Virus record (IMG/VR): IMGVR_UViG_3300023184_000072
Coordinates: 22,305-86,304 of that record
Direction: 5' to 3' (one strand)
DNA length: 64,000 nt
Source of the DNA: a virus
Shown: piece by piece, positions 21,128-30,285 of the stretch
Layout: every line of letters begins with the position of its first letter
Numbering within the stretch: position 1 is the first letter of the stretch
Position numbers and translations under genes: made by a program
The notes under the pieces: model-generated
What the model was told of the DNA's origin: nothing
The model's input: only the letters and a program-made list of their open reading frames with translations
Databases searched by the model: none

Positions 21128-24100
21128 TTATAGATTTTTAAAAGCTTTAACTATGTTACTATTTAAGTTTTTATTCTTAATAGTTTTTCCATCTCTAGCA
21201 GTACTCTTTTTTCCTTTAGAGTGTACACCTATAATATTTCCTTCAGAATCATATGAGAATTCTTTACCAGCTGCAAGTCCTTTACCTTTAGTACCAGATG
21301 CTACACCTTTTCCTGTTGTATCAAAATCTATATATCTAGGAAGTTTAATAATTCTACCATCAGGACCAAATGTATAATCTGGATGTTCAGCCATTCCAAT
21401 ATTATACTCCATGTTCTCTTTTTTGTTAGCAGCTTCTTTAGCATATAATGATGTTAATGCAGCTTCTGTAGTAGCTTTAGTATTAGATTTAGCTTGTGCT
21501 AGTTTATTAGCTGCATCCATATCTATTCCTAAGTTTCTAGCTCTATCTTGATTAACAGTGTTTATGTTATCATTATATACTCCTTGGTATCCTTGTTGGT
21601 TAATCTCAAATTCTTTAGAACCTATTTGATTCATAGCATCTGCTACACTAGCCATTATAGCTGATTGTGCTGCAGGATTATTTCCAGAATTCTTTACAGC
21701 TTCTCTAGCTTGAGAAAGAACTGCATTTCTATCCTTATCTGCAGAATATTTATATGGGGTTTTTAACATAGAATACATATGATTTTCAGCTAATCCTTCA
21801 ACTTGATTATTTGCAAGAGCATATAACTCAGGATTGATTTGATTACCTAATGGCATATTGAATGCAGGATACAATCCTCTAATTAAACTACTAGCTGCAG
21901 ATGCCCAAGGAAATCCTTTCTTAGGAGTTTCTTCTATTGCTTCAAGTTCAGTAGCAGCTGGTTTAGTTGGTGTTGGAGTGATAGTTGGTGCTACTGCAGG
22001 TGTTGCATTTTTATCAATAATAGAATTTAATATTGTATGATAAGGTCCCACTTTTTTATCAGAAGCTAATTCATAAGCTTTAGCTATTTTTCCTGACATA
22101 GTTTTTTCTTTATTTAAAACAGCTTTGACATCTTCTGCATCTTGTCCAGAATAGTTTTCAAGATCACTTATTAATTGTTTAGCTATTGTAGGATCAGAAA
22201 ATGCTTTATCTCTTTTAGGTCCCCATTGTGTTTCATAATTTGAACCTTTAAAAATATCTCCTGCTGTATCTGGTGCATTATAATCTATTGAACCAGGAAG
22301 AGTTCCTTTTACTGCATATGTACCATCTTGAGCTTTTATTGTTTTACCATTTTTAGCAACTTGAGAAAGTTCTCCTTTAGCTAATGTATGACTCACTTCT
22401 CCATTCTTAGCAAACTTCTCTTGAGAAACTTCTTTACCTAATAGGTTAGTTAAAAAATCAGTTGTTTGATGAATATGATCTTGGTAAGCAGCAAGATTTT
22501 CTTTGTCTTTTGCTAGTTGTTTTAATTTCATATTAAGTCCTAGTGTTTGCACTTCTTTTGTTTTATCTCCTAATGCTCCTATTGCTGTATTAGATTTAGG
22601 AACATCACTTGTTATTTTTTCTAACTCACCTGTATATTTTTTTTCTTGAGGAACAATTATATTATTTACAACATGTTTAACTTTTTTGTTAGCATATTTT
22701 TCAGGTAATTGGAATTGTTCTAACAAATCTTTATTAGTATTAAGATTACCATATACAACAGCACCATCATTTGTTATAGAAATAGGTTCATTAGTTTCTA
22801 TTTCTACATCTGGTTCATCTCCCATGTCTCCACCATCTTTCATTATAGAAAGTCCTATACCTGTTCTTCCTTGTTCATCTTTTTGGAAATGAGAATTACC
22901 ATATGCATTATATGTAAGTCCTTCTCCTTCTGAATAAGGATTGTATGATACAGGTTTTACACCTTCCCCTCCAGGAAGATTTCCACCCCAATGAGTTTTT
23001 AATTCTCCACCATCAGCATAAGTTTCCATAGCTCTTTCACTTGGAGGAGTGTATTCTTTTAAATGTCCACCAGCTCTATATTTATGTGCATAGTCAGCAA
23101 AGTCTTCTGCAGTGTGATCACCAAACATTGCAATCACTTGAGGATTCCAATCATTACTAACCCAACCACCTTCTTTTCTAACACTTCCAAATTGTCCCAT
23201 ATTTTTCCACATAGAATTATCCATTATTCTTTGTTGTGTGTTAGCATTGCTTTGAGTTAATTTATTTATTTTTCCAGCATCACCAAATGCTTGATCAAGT
23301 CCTCCTCCTACTAATTGTAAAGCTAATCCTGCTCCTGGGAATGCCATATCTGCTAATGGAGCAAGTGCTCCTGCTGCTTGAAAACCAGCATTATTATTAT
23401 ATCCAGCTCCTATTAAATTACTACCTAAACTATTGATAGGTCCCATTATATCCATTCCACCACCAGCTGCTCCTTCAAGATCTCCACCATCAGCATATTG
23501 TTTAACTTGATCAAGATCATCATATAATGTACCAGGAGCAAATGTATTAGAAATTTCTCCACCATCTTTATACATAACAAAGTTAGGAGTGAATGGTTGA
23601 TTTAACATTCTAGGTGCAGCTTGTCCTAATTGTTTAGCTCCTTGTCCTAAATATCCTGCAGCTCTAGATCCTGCACCTTCTCCAATAGCAGTAGGAAATG
23701 CTTCATAAGAAACTTCAGGTAAACCTGATAATAATGTAGCAGCATTTAATGCAGCTTTAGGAGTAAGTTTTAATCCTTTCTTAATATGACTAAGGATTCT
23801 TTGTTTATCTGTTTTGTTTGGATTATATCTATTAGCCATAACTTCTTTTCTGAATGCTTCAGAAGTTTCATCTTCTCTAGTTCCACTAGGATTAAGCACA
23901 CTCTTAAAATCTCCAAATGCTTTACTAGGATGAGCCATGTAATATAAAGGTCTTTCTCCTAATAAATAATCATCATATTCTGCTTGAGATCTTTTAGCTT
24001 CTTCTTCTCTTTGTGTTTGATTTCTTTTATCAGTAGATAACATTGCATCACTACCCTTGTATTTAGGTTTACCTTTAAAGAAGTCTTCATAAGATTGTAT

Positions 24101-25177
24101 AGGTTTTTTAATAGGTGCAAGTCTTCCTGTAGGAGTTTCTCTATGTTGTACAGGTGTACGTGATTGAGAACTATTTTTAGGAGGAGTACTTCTTAAGTTT
24201 TCTTTTTTGAATCTAGGATCATTTAATTCACTTAATAGTTTTGTGTTATCTTTAGCAGATCCTGTTGTATATCCAAGTCTTTTAGCTTCACTCCATGGAA
24301 GTCCTGTTTTTGCAACCCAGTTATCTCTAGCAGATTTACTATCAATTTTAGGTGATTGTTTGATTGGTTGAATATCACTATCAGTCATATCATAATAATC
24401 ATATCCTTCAGAATCTTTTCCCATTCCTTCTACAAATCCTTCTTGAGCTTTTTGAATGTTTAAACCATCTCTACCCACTCCTCTTAATATATCATATCCT
24501 GTACCTTGAGAAGGATAGAACATATTTGTAGAAGCAGTATAGTTTTCTGGTCTATCTAATACATGTTTTTGATAACGATCATTTACATCAGTAGATTTAC
24601 TTAATTCTTCCATAGGTTTAAGTAAAGCTTCTTGCTGTTGAAGAGATTTTTTTTGTTTTCTTTCTGCTGCAAAAGCATTAAAAATTCCTGGAATAGCACC
24701 TGCTATACCTGCAACCATTTGAGGAGATATAGCACTTGAACCTTCACCTTTATAATCTTTACCACCAAGTCCACCTGTTACAGATTTATCTTCACCAAAT
24801 ACACCATTAGAAATTTTTCCAATTCCTTTTTGTATTGCTGGATTATTTTGCATAAACTGTTGTCCATAGTTTTGCATAGCAAAAGGATTACCTGAAGATT
24901 GAAAAGTATTACCAGCCATCTGTTGTGTACTAGGTGCACCAAATGATGGAGTGGATGACATATTACTACCAAAGTTCCATTGGTTCTGTGGACCAAATGA
25001 TTGTCCAAAATAATTTGGACTACCAGGAGTATTTGTTGCATTGTAGTATCCTGATTGTGCTTTCTTAATAGACTTAGCTTCAGGGTGAGCTTTAAAGAAA
25101 GCTGCTTCTGTTGGATACTTCTTGTAAAATGCTGCTTCAGATTTTACTCCTGCAATTTTTAAAATTTGTGACTTCAT
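21128..25177 (-). CDS. crAss-like cargo protein with repeated DGG motifs (1,349 aa)
   Basis: This is a long, low-complexity, Gly/Asn/Lys-rich protein. A short motif of the form (Y/M)xDGG(E/D) recurs: KDGGEIS near 534, YADGGDLE near 559, YADGGELK near 722 and MKDGGDMG near 779, with KEGGWVS near 671. A MLSTDKRNQTQRE block is shared with the next cargo protein (904 aa). The stretch around residues 720-900, with VKPVSYNPYSEGEG, NAYGNSHF and NEPISITNDGAVVYG, is typical, as far as I recall, of crAss-like cargo proteins. The C-terminus ends with basic tails (GKTIKNKNLNSN). No enzyme motif is seen. About 98 bases of AT-rich spacer separate it from the 869-residue gene. Confidence 0.75.
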   Translation of the reverse strand: MKSQILKIAGVKSEAAFYKKYPTEAAFFKAHPEAKSIKKAQSGYYNATNTPGSPNYFGQSFGPQNQWNFGSNMSSTPSFGAPSTQQMAGNTFQSSGNPFAMQNYGQQFMQNNPAIQKGIGKISNGVFGEDKSVTGGLGGKDYKGEGSSAISPQMVAGIAGAIPGIFNAFAAERKQKKSLQQQEALLKPMEELSKSTDVNDRYQKHVLDRPENYTASTNMFYPSQGTGYDILRGVGRDGLNIQKAQEGFVEGMGKDSEGYDYYDMTDSDIQPIKQSPKIDSKSARDNWVAKTGLPWSEAKRLGYTTGSAKDNTKLLSELNDPRFKKENLRSTPPKNSSQSRTPVQHRETPTGRLAPIKKPIQSYEDFFKGKPKYKGSDAMLSTDKRNQTQREEEAKRSQAEYDDYLLGERPLYYMAHPSKAFGDFKSVLNPSGTREDETSEAFRKEVMANRYNPNKTDKQRILSHIKKGLKLTPKAALNAATLLSGLPEVSYEAFPTAIGEGAGSRAAGYLGQGAKQLGQAAPRMLNQPFTPNFVMYKDGGEISNTFAPGTLYDDLDQVKQYADGGDLEGAAGGGMDIMGPINSLGSNLIGAGYNNNAGFQAAGALAPLADMAFPGAGLALQLVGGGLDQAFGDAGKINKLTQSNANTQQRIMDNSMWKNMGQFGSVRKEGGWVSNDWNPQVIAMFGDHTAEDFADYAHKYRAGGHLKEYTPPSERAMETYADGGELKTHWGGNLPGGEGVKPVSYNPYSEGEGLTYNAYGNSHFQKDEQGRTGIGLSIMKDGGDMGDEPDVEIETNEPISITNDGAVVYGNLNTNKDLLEQFQLPEKYANKKVKHVVNNIIVPQEKKYTGELEKITSDVPKSNTAIGALGDKTKEVQTLGLNMKLKQLAKDKENLAAYQDHIHQTTDFLTNLLGKEVSQEKFAKNGEVSHTLAKGELSQVAKNGKTIKAQDGTYAVKGTLPGSIDYNAPDTAGDIFKGSNYETQWGPKRDKAFSDPTIAKQLISDLENYSGQDAEDVKAVLNKEKTMSGKIAKAYELASDKKVGPYHTILNSIIDKNATPAVAPTITPTPTKPAATELEAIEETPKKGFPWASAASSLIRGLYPAFNMPLGNQINPELYALANNQVEGLAENHMYSMLKTPYKYSADKDRNAVLSQAREAVKNSGNNPAAQSAIMASVADAMNQIGSKEFEINQQGYQGVYNDNINTVNQDRARNLGIDMDAANKLAQAKSNTKATTEAALTSLYAKEAANKKENMEYNIGMAEHPDYTFGPDGRIIKLPRYIDFDTTGKGVASGTKGKGLAAGKEFSYDSEGNIIGVHSKGKKSTARDGKTIKNKNLNSNIVKAFKNL

Positions 25178-25183
25178 AATATA

Positions 25184-27898
25184 TTAGTATTGGTCCAACC
25201 ATCCACCTGGTTGTTTTGTGTTATAGTTTGTAAAGTTAGTTAATTGATCTAGATTAACCAAACCTTTTTGTTCTTGTCTTAATCCATTTTTAGCCATAGG
25301 AAACTCTGTAACTTTCTTTCCTTTAAACTTATAGTTTTTTCCTGGCTTCATTAGTTTAGTATCTCCTTCATCTGATATACCAAGAACAGGATAAGGAACT
25401 CCTTCCATTGTTATATCATTAGAACCTATTTCTGTTATCTCTCCTGGATGATCCCATTGTCCTCTATCATCTTTAATGATTCCTCCATCTCTTTGTTTAA
25501 TATATTCTCCTTTATTTTTTATAATAGTAGGTATATTTTCATTACCTGAATAATATGATAATGTAGCTCTATGGTGACCATCATTTATTTGATAACTTCC
25601 ATCTGGTAATTCGCTAATGTTAATTGGTTCTTTTTCTAAAAATTTTTGATATTTTGCAGCGTCATTAGGATTATTTTTTAAATGTTCAACCATCTCTTTA
25701 AGAGTAGGTTGACCTGGTTTTGCACTTTCTACTTCAATACCAATGCTTTTCAAAATATCTCTTGCTCCTTCTGATGTAGCACCTTGATTACCAATACTAC
25801 CACTTGGTTTACGAACATTGTTTAAATCAAATAATTCAAAATTATTATTAGGTAAATCATTAATATCTATAACAGATGAACTTCTTAATATAGAACGAGG
25901 ATCTTGTACAGGTGTGCTAGGATTCATTCTAGCTTTCTGTTCATTAAACCATTTTATATATTCATCTTCTTGATGTGGTATATACTCACCTATTTGAGAT
26001 TCACCTATACGTGAGAAATATGGTTCTAAACCTTGTTCAGCCTCTGCAACATATGGTTTGTAATTACCTATTGATTCAGCAATTGTAGGAACTTTATAAT
26101 CTCCTACAATAGGTAAAACTCTTTTTGAATTTATAAAGTTTTTACCAGCATTTAATCCTTTTGAAATGTATGGTGCTAAAATTTCTTCACCTGCACCAAA
26201 TGCTAAAGGTTCTGCAAAAGCCATAGCAGCTTGTCCATAATTACCTCTATTAATATTATCTGGAAATGCACCTAGTTTATTAGCCATTGAACCTAACCAT
26301 GCAGCAGGATTTATATAATCATCAAATACATTATCATTTAAAGATAATCTCATATGTGTATCTATAGCACCATTAGCATCTTTAAAATCTTGTGTAGAAT
26401 TAAATTGTCCTCTACCTTGAGCAAGTATCTCTTTACGCATTCTTGCTTTTCTTTCTAACTCTTTATCAGACAATCTTGCATCAGTTTCTCTTTCTGACTG
26501 AGTTCTTTTATCAGTAGATAGCATTGCTTGATTAAGTGTGTTACCATAACCTGCAGCTTTACTTTTAGCTATAGCTGCTTTAAACTCTGCTAAAGAATCT
26601 CTTGTACCTCCACCTACTTTTGTACCTCCTTGAGCTACATCATAACTATTTAACCATTCACCATCTTTTGCACTAGCCATTGTTTTCTTTGCATATGGAC
26701 CATTACTAGGAGCAGGAGATTGTGTACGTGCATAGGAGAAACCTACAGCTCCTGGAATAGAACCACCCATTGCATGTTTTTTATACATATTATCTTTATC
26801 TCTATATCCATCTGGAATTAGATTATTATCAGATAAATATTTTATTGTTTCACTTTTTTGTTTTTTAGACATAAAAGGAGTTGATCCAATAGTTGCTCCA
26901 ACCATATTATTCAATTGATCTTCTGCTCCTTCTTTAATTGTATCCCACATACTATAAGGACGTTTAACTGTACCTCTGTTAGGTTCAATTAATTCATGAC
27001 CAAGTCCTGCTGCACTACCTCCTAAAAATCCTGCTGCTTGTGGTATTCCTATATATTGCATCCATGAAGGAAATTTATTTTGAATAGCTTCAGATGTAAA
27101 TCTACCAGCCATTGGATGTCTAATATTATCTGTTTGATCTTCTCCTGGATCTGTATATTCATCAGCAGCTTGTTCAGCTTTTTGCATAGGATGATCTAAC
27201 CAATCTTCTACTTTATCTTGAATATTTTTCTTTTTATTATTTTTCTTACCATTCTGTGCTTGAGGAACATAATTAACTGGATAGACAGATCCACCCATTT
27301 GTTGTTTAAGAGCTGCTGGTTTTTTACGTAAAGGTTTTCTATCACCCATGTCTGAAAGCACACCATGTTTTTGAGCTTTTATTAAAAGATCATGTTGATT
27401 CTCTTCTGAGATAGGTAATGTTCCTACAATACTTCCTATAAAATTATTATACAAATCAGATCCATGTTCTTTCCAACTATTTGGTGCATTAAGTTCATGA
27501 GCTGCTCCTGCAATATTAGTACCTATAATTTTCAATGGTGCAACCCCAGGAATAAAGTTTGTCCATCCAGGTAATGCAGAAGACATAGCAGCAGCACTTG
27601 ATGAATGTCTTATAGCATCTAATCCTCCATTATGTGAACCTGTATTAATTCCTTGTTGCTGAGCTCTTCTAGAAGCTCTTTCTTTTACTGGATCTATATA
27701 TTCTTTTAAAAGTTCTTTTTCTGTGTTACTAAATTTCTTTTTTAAATAACCACCAGTTTGAAACTGTCCACCCCATGCAGGAGAATAGTTTCTACCTACA
27801 TTGCTATATCCATCTCCTTGAAAACCTTCAGGAGCAGAAGCTTGTGAATCATTGTAATTATCTTCTTCACCGTAATTATCTAACCAACCTTTTGCCAT
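25184..27898 (-). CDS. Cargo protein with duplicated RH-HE-NN domain and ParB-like end (904 aa)
   Basis: Two related domains lie in tandem. The first has LDAIRHSSSAAAM, then GAAHEL, then LYNNFIGSIVG (about 90-165). The second has TDNIRHPMAG, GLGHEL and LNNMVGATIG (about 255-345). The shared pattern is D-x-IRH, HEL, then N-N/M-x-(I/V)G, resembling the DUF6973-type family as I remember it. Near residues 780-795 is DGHHRATLSYYSG, the signature of a ParB/Srx-like domain. A MLSTDKRTQSERE block near 460 matches one in the 1,349-residue cargo protein, and GG-x-(L/I/V) motifs recur. Its ATG shares base 27898 with the end of the upstream gene. A virion cargo role is inferred from position; catalytic activity is unproven. 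Confidence 0.7.
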   Translation of the reverse strand: MAKGWLDNYGEEDNYNDSQASAPEGFQGDGYSNVGRNYSPAWGGQFQTGGYLKKKFSNTEKELLKEYIDPVKERASRRAQQQGINTGSHNGGLDAIRHSSSAAAMSSALPGWTNFIPGVAPLKIIGTNIAGAAHELNAPNSWKEHGSDLYNNFIGSIVGTLPISEENQHDLLIKAQKHGVLSDMGDRKPLRKKPAALKQQMGGSVYPVNYVPQAQNGKKNNKKKNIQDKVEDWLDHPMQKAEQAADEYTDPGEDQTDNIRHPMAGRFTSEAIQNKFPSWMQYIGIPQAAGFLGGSAAGLGHELIEPNRGTVKRPYSMWDTIKEGAEDQLNNMVGATIGSTPFMSKKQKSETIKYLSDNNLIPDGYRDKDNMYKKHAMGGSIPGAVGFSYARTQSPAPSNGPYAKKTMASAKDGEWLNSYDVAQGGTKVGGGTRDSLAEFKAAIAKSKAAGYGNTLNQAMLSTDKRTQSERETDARLSDKELERKARMRKEILAQGRGQFNSTQDFKDANGAIDTHMRLSLNDNVFDDYINPAAWLGSMANKLGAFPDNINRGNYGQAAMAFAEPLAFGAGEEILAPYISKGLNAGKNFINSKRVLPIVGDYKVPTIAESIGNYKPYVAEAEQGLEPYFSRIGESQIGEYIPHQEDEYIKWFNEQKARMNPSTPVQDPRSILRSSSVIDINDLPNNNFELFDLNNVRKPSGSIGNQGATSEGARDILKSIGIEVESAKPGQPTLKEMVEHLKNNPNDAAKYQKFLEKEPINISELPDGSYQINDGHHRATLSYYSGNENIPTIIKNKGEYIKQRDGGIIKDDRGQWDHPGEITEIGSNDITMEGVPYPVLGISDEGDTKLMKPGKNYKFKGKKVTEFPMAKNGLRQEQKGLVNLDQLTNFTNYNTKQPGGWLDQY

Positions 27899-28764
27899 TA
27901 CTTATAAGATATTTGAGATGGGGTTACTATGAATTGACTAACTAAATGTATATCAGCTCTATTATCAAGAATGTGTCTCACCTTTAAATCTTTTGCTCTT
28001 AGAGGAGATTTCTTAAAACTTCTAGGACCATAATCCATATTGGCTTGATTAACTGCTTTATCCACTGAAAGACTCTCACATGATGTATAGAACAATGGAA
28101 CTTGAGAACTTTTCTCTAATGCCCAGAATGTATTATACTGATAGAAGTTATCACTCTTAGTGTAAGTGATAGTTTTACTTTCAGCGTTAAAGATAGGGTA
28201 TTGATTGTAAGCTTGCAAGTTATGCATTGGTTTTGCAACTAACTCAAGAACACCAGAACTCTGTTGTCCATTATATAGAATAGCTTTATTAAACCATTTG
28301 TTGTTTGTTTCTATTCTTACATTATCATTAAAGACACCATCAGGTATAGGAAGATATTCATATGCCTTTGTATAGTCTTTTACATTCTGTAAGATTTCAT
28401 CTTGATAGTTGTAAGCAAATGGATATTCAATAACATATGGTTCTATGTTTCCATAGAATATATTGTATATCTCTATGTTAGTTAAATGTCTCCATACACA
28501 TCCTGTAACAGATTGTGTGTATTTTATATTTGCATATTCTGCAATATTAAAATCTTTCAATTGTATAGTGAAAGATGTTTTACATTTACCTAAAGATACT
28601 AATATCACTGCATATACACTACTATCTACAACATAACTCACTCCTTGTATTAATGCTTTCTTAGGAACATTCTCAGCTATAATGTTTCCATATATATCCG
28701 TAATGTTAAATGGTCCAACATTTGGTCCAGTCTGTACTAACTTTATGGTTATAACTTTTGTCAT
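27898..28764 (-). CDS. Tail/appendage protein with NVGPFN module (288 aa)
   Basis: The first 75 residues (KVITIKLVQTGPNVGPFN, later LGKCKTSFTIQL) are clearly related to the whole 95-residue protein encoded at 38381-38668. That one has VFITLTLAGANVGPFN and later STGECNNYFDIVL. The rest has a beta-rich look with many Tyr, Asn and aromatic residues and contains MDYGPRSFKKSPLRAKDLKVRHILDNR. No signal peptide or membrane segment is seen. It lies between the muzzle-like genes and the cargo genes, so a stumpy-tail part is likely. The exact role is unknown. Confidence 0.6.
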   Translation of the reverse strand: MTKVITIKLVQTGPNVGPFNITDIYGNIIAENVPKKALIQGVSYVVDSSVYAVILVSLGKCKTSFTIQLKDFNIAEYANIKYTQSVTGCVWRHLTNIEIYNIFYGNIEPYVIEYPFAYNYQDEILQNVKDYTKAYEYLPIPDGVFNDNVRIETNNKWFNKAILYNGQQSSGVLELVAKPMHNLQAYNQYPIFNAESKTITYTKSDNFYQYNTFWALEKSSQVPLFYTSCESLSVDKAVNQANMDYGPRSFKKSPLRAKDLKVRHILDNRADIHLVSQFIVTPSQISYK

Positions 28765-28765
28765 A

Positions 28766-30274
28766 TTAAGGGGTAGTTGTAGTGGTAGTTGTTGTAGAAG
28801 AAGAACTAGATGTAGTGGTAGTAGTTAATGGTATCTCAGCAGAGAAACAAGATGAAACTTGTGTAATTGAAATTGGATTATAAGTAAATGTTTCTGCAGG
28901 TAATAAATCATATGGATTAGTTTTATCTAATAACCAAGATGCACCTTCTGTATCTACAATAAATAACCAACAATTACATTCGTATAAGTTAGCAGGAGTA
29001 ATTGCAGTTATTTCTATATCATATTCTATTGTTCCTAATGGATAATCATATTGTGTTAAATAGTAACTACTAGTCATACTATCTTGATTGATCAATAATA
29101 ATTTACTATTACTTGTAAGAATTAAATTACCAATAGCTATTCTATTTGTAATTAAAGTAAATATAGATGTTAATGCTTCTGTATCCATATTTATTTCAAC
29201 CACTTCATTAGTTGTATCATTCACTGCTATTACTACATCATCATTTTTAGCAGTGATTCCAGAGTTGATTGTAAATCCTACAGGAAATGCAATATTTTTA
29301 TTATATGTAGCATCAAAAGGAATAAGTGTTATATCCCATTGATGGAACTCTGTATCAACACTCCATAAATAATTTTTAGTCATTGCTATTCCTATTCCAG
29401 GAGTGTAGTTAGGAACATTAAGTAATTCCATAGGTTGTCCTAAATTATGATAATATATATTTGTTCCTGAACTAATTAGTGCTGTACAACAATTATCTAT
29501 ATATGGAGCAGTGGTTGTACTAGTTGTTGTAGCATTACAATCACAATCTACAATTTCTAATATAACACCACCTGATACACGATATGCAAATTTACCATAT
29601 ACACTTTCTTCAGTGTAATACCATCCATCAGGAACAAATGTACAATCTGTTAAAGTGGAATCGTAATAAACAATTTGATTAACTTCATAAGAAGCAGCTT
29701 GTGTACTAAATCCTGTTACTGTAACACCTAAAGGTTGTAAAATTAAAAATGAAACTGCATTACAAACATCTTGTAAACTATTTGATGAAACTACTGCTGG
29801 TTCTGTTCCAACTTGATAACCTGTACCAAAATTATTAGATTGTAAATTAGAAGGTCTTTGGCATATAGTGGTAGTAGTTGTAGCAGGAACTGTAATAATT
29901 GCTGTACCATCCATGTTACAATCTGTTATAATTATTCTTCCATCTATACCACAATCTAATGTTGTTGTACTTGTAGTGGTAGAAGGAGAAGGATAGTATG
30001 TTGTAGTGGTACTAGTCATAGGTGGATTCTTATCCATCACTCCAGCAATAGCTTGAAACCCACCAGCTAACCCATCATCACAACATCCATTAAGTCCTGA
30101 ATAGAAGAAGTTATTCTCTCCTATATAGAAGTTAGGAATATAGCTATGAAAGGATATCCATTTTTGAGTGTTTAAATTATACGACATAGTCCAACTCTTA
30201 TTACAAAAGTATTCGGGATCTTCAAGATAAACTTGTGTACGTATAACTACTTTATTTATATTATCTTCAGCCAT
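28766..30274 (-). CDS. Muzzle C-terminal-like tail protein with Thr/Ser tracts (502 aa)
   Basis: The N-terminal part (YFCNKSWTMSYNLNTQKW, then SFHSYIPNFYIGENNF) recalls the sequence found near the C-terminus of crAss-like muzzle/stabilisation proteins. Here it opens a separate gene directly after the 1,504-residue protein. It is followed by Thr-rich linkers near residues 86-140, a Cys-containing module, another TTTSTTT linker near 250, a beta-rich domain (about 260-470) that may be a propeller, and a terminal Thr/Ser tail. I infer that the muzzle is encoded in two parts here, or that this is a muzzle-tip or fibre module. Long runs of ACT/ACA/ACC codons stand out. Confidence 0.65.
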   Translation of the reverse strand: MAEDNINKVVIRTQVYLEDPEYFCNKSWTMSYNLNTQKWISFHSYIPNFYIGENNFFYSGLNGCCDDGLAGGFQAIAGVMDKNPPMTSTTTTYYPSPSTTTSTTTLDCGIDGRIIITDCNMDGTAIITVPATTTTTICQRPSNLQSNNFGTGYQVGTEPAVVSSNSLQDVCNAVSFLILQPLGVTVTGFSTQAASYEVNQIVYYDSTLTDCTFVPDGWYYTEESVYGKFAYRVSGGVILEIVDCDCNATTTSTTTAPYIDNCCTALISSGTNIYYHNLGQPMELLNVPNYTPGIGIAMTKNYLWSVDTEFHQWDITLIPFDATYNKNIAFPVGFTINSGITAKNDDVVIAVNDTTNEVVEINMDTEALTSIFTLITNRIAIGNLILTSNSKLLLINQDSMTSSYYLTQYDYPLGTIEYDIEITAITPANLYECNCWLFIVDTEGASWLLDKTNPYDLLPAETFTYNPISITQVSSCFSAEIPLTTTTTSSSSSTTTTTTTTP

Positions 30275-30285
30275 TGGATTAATCT

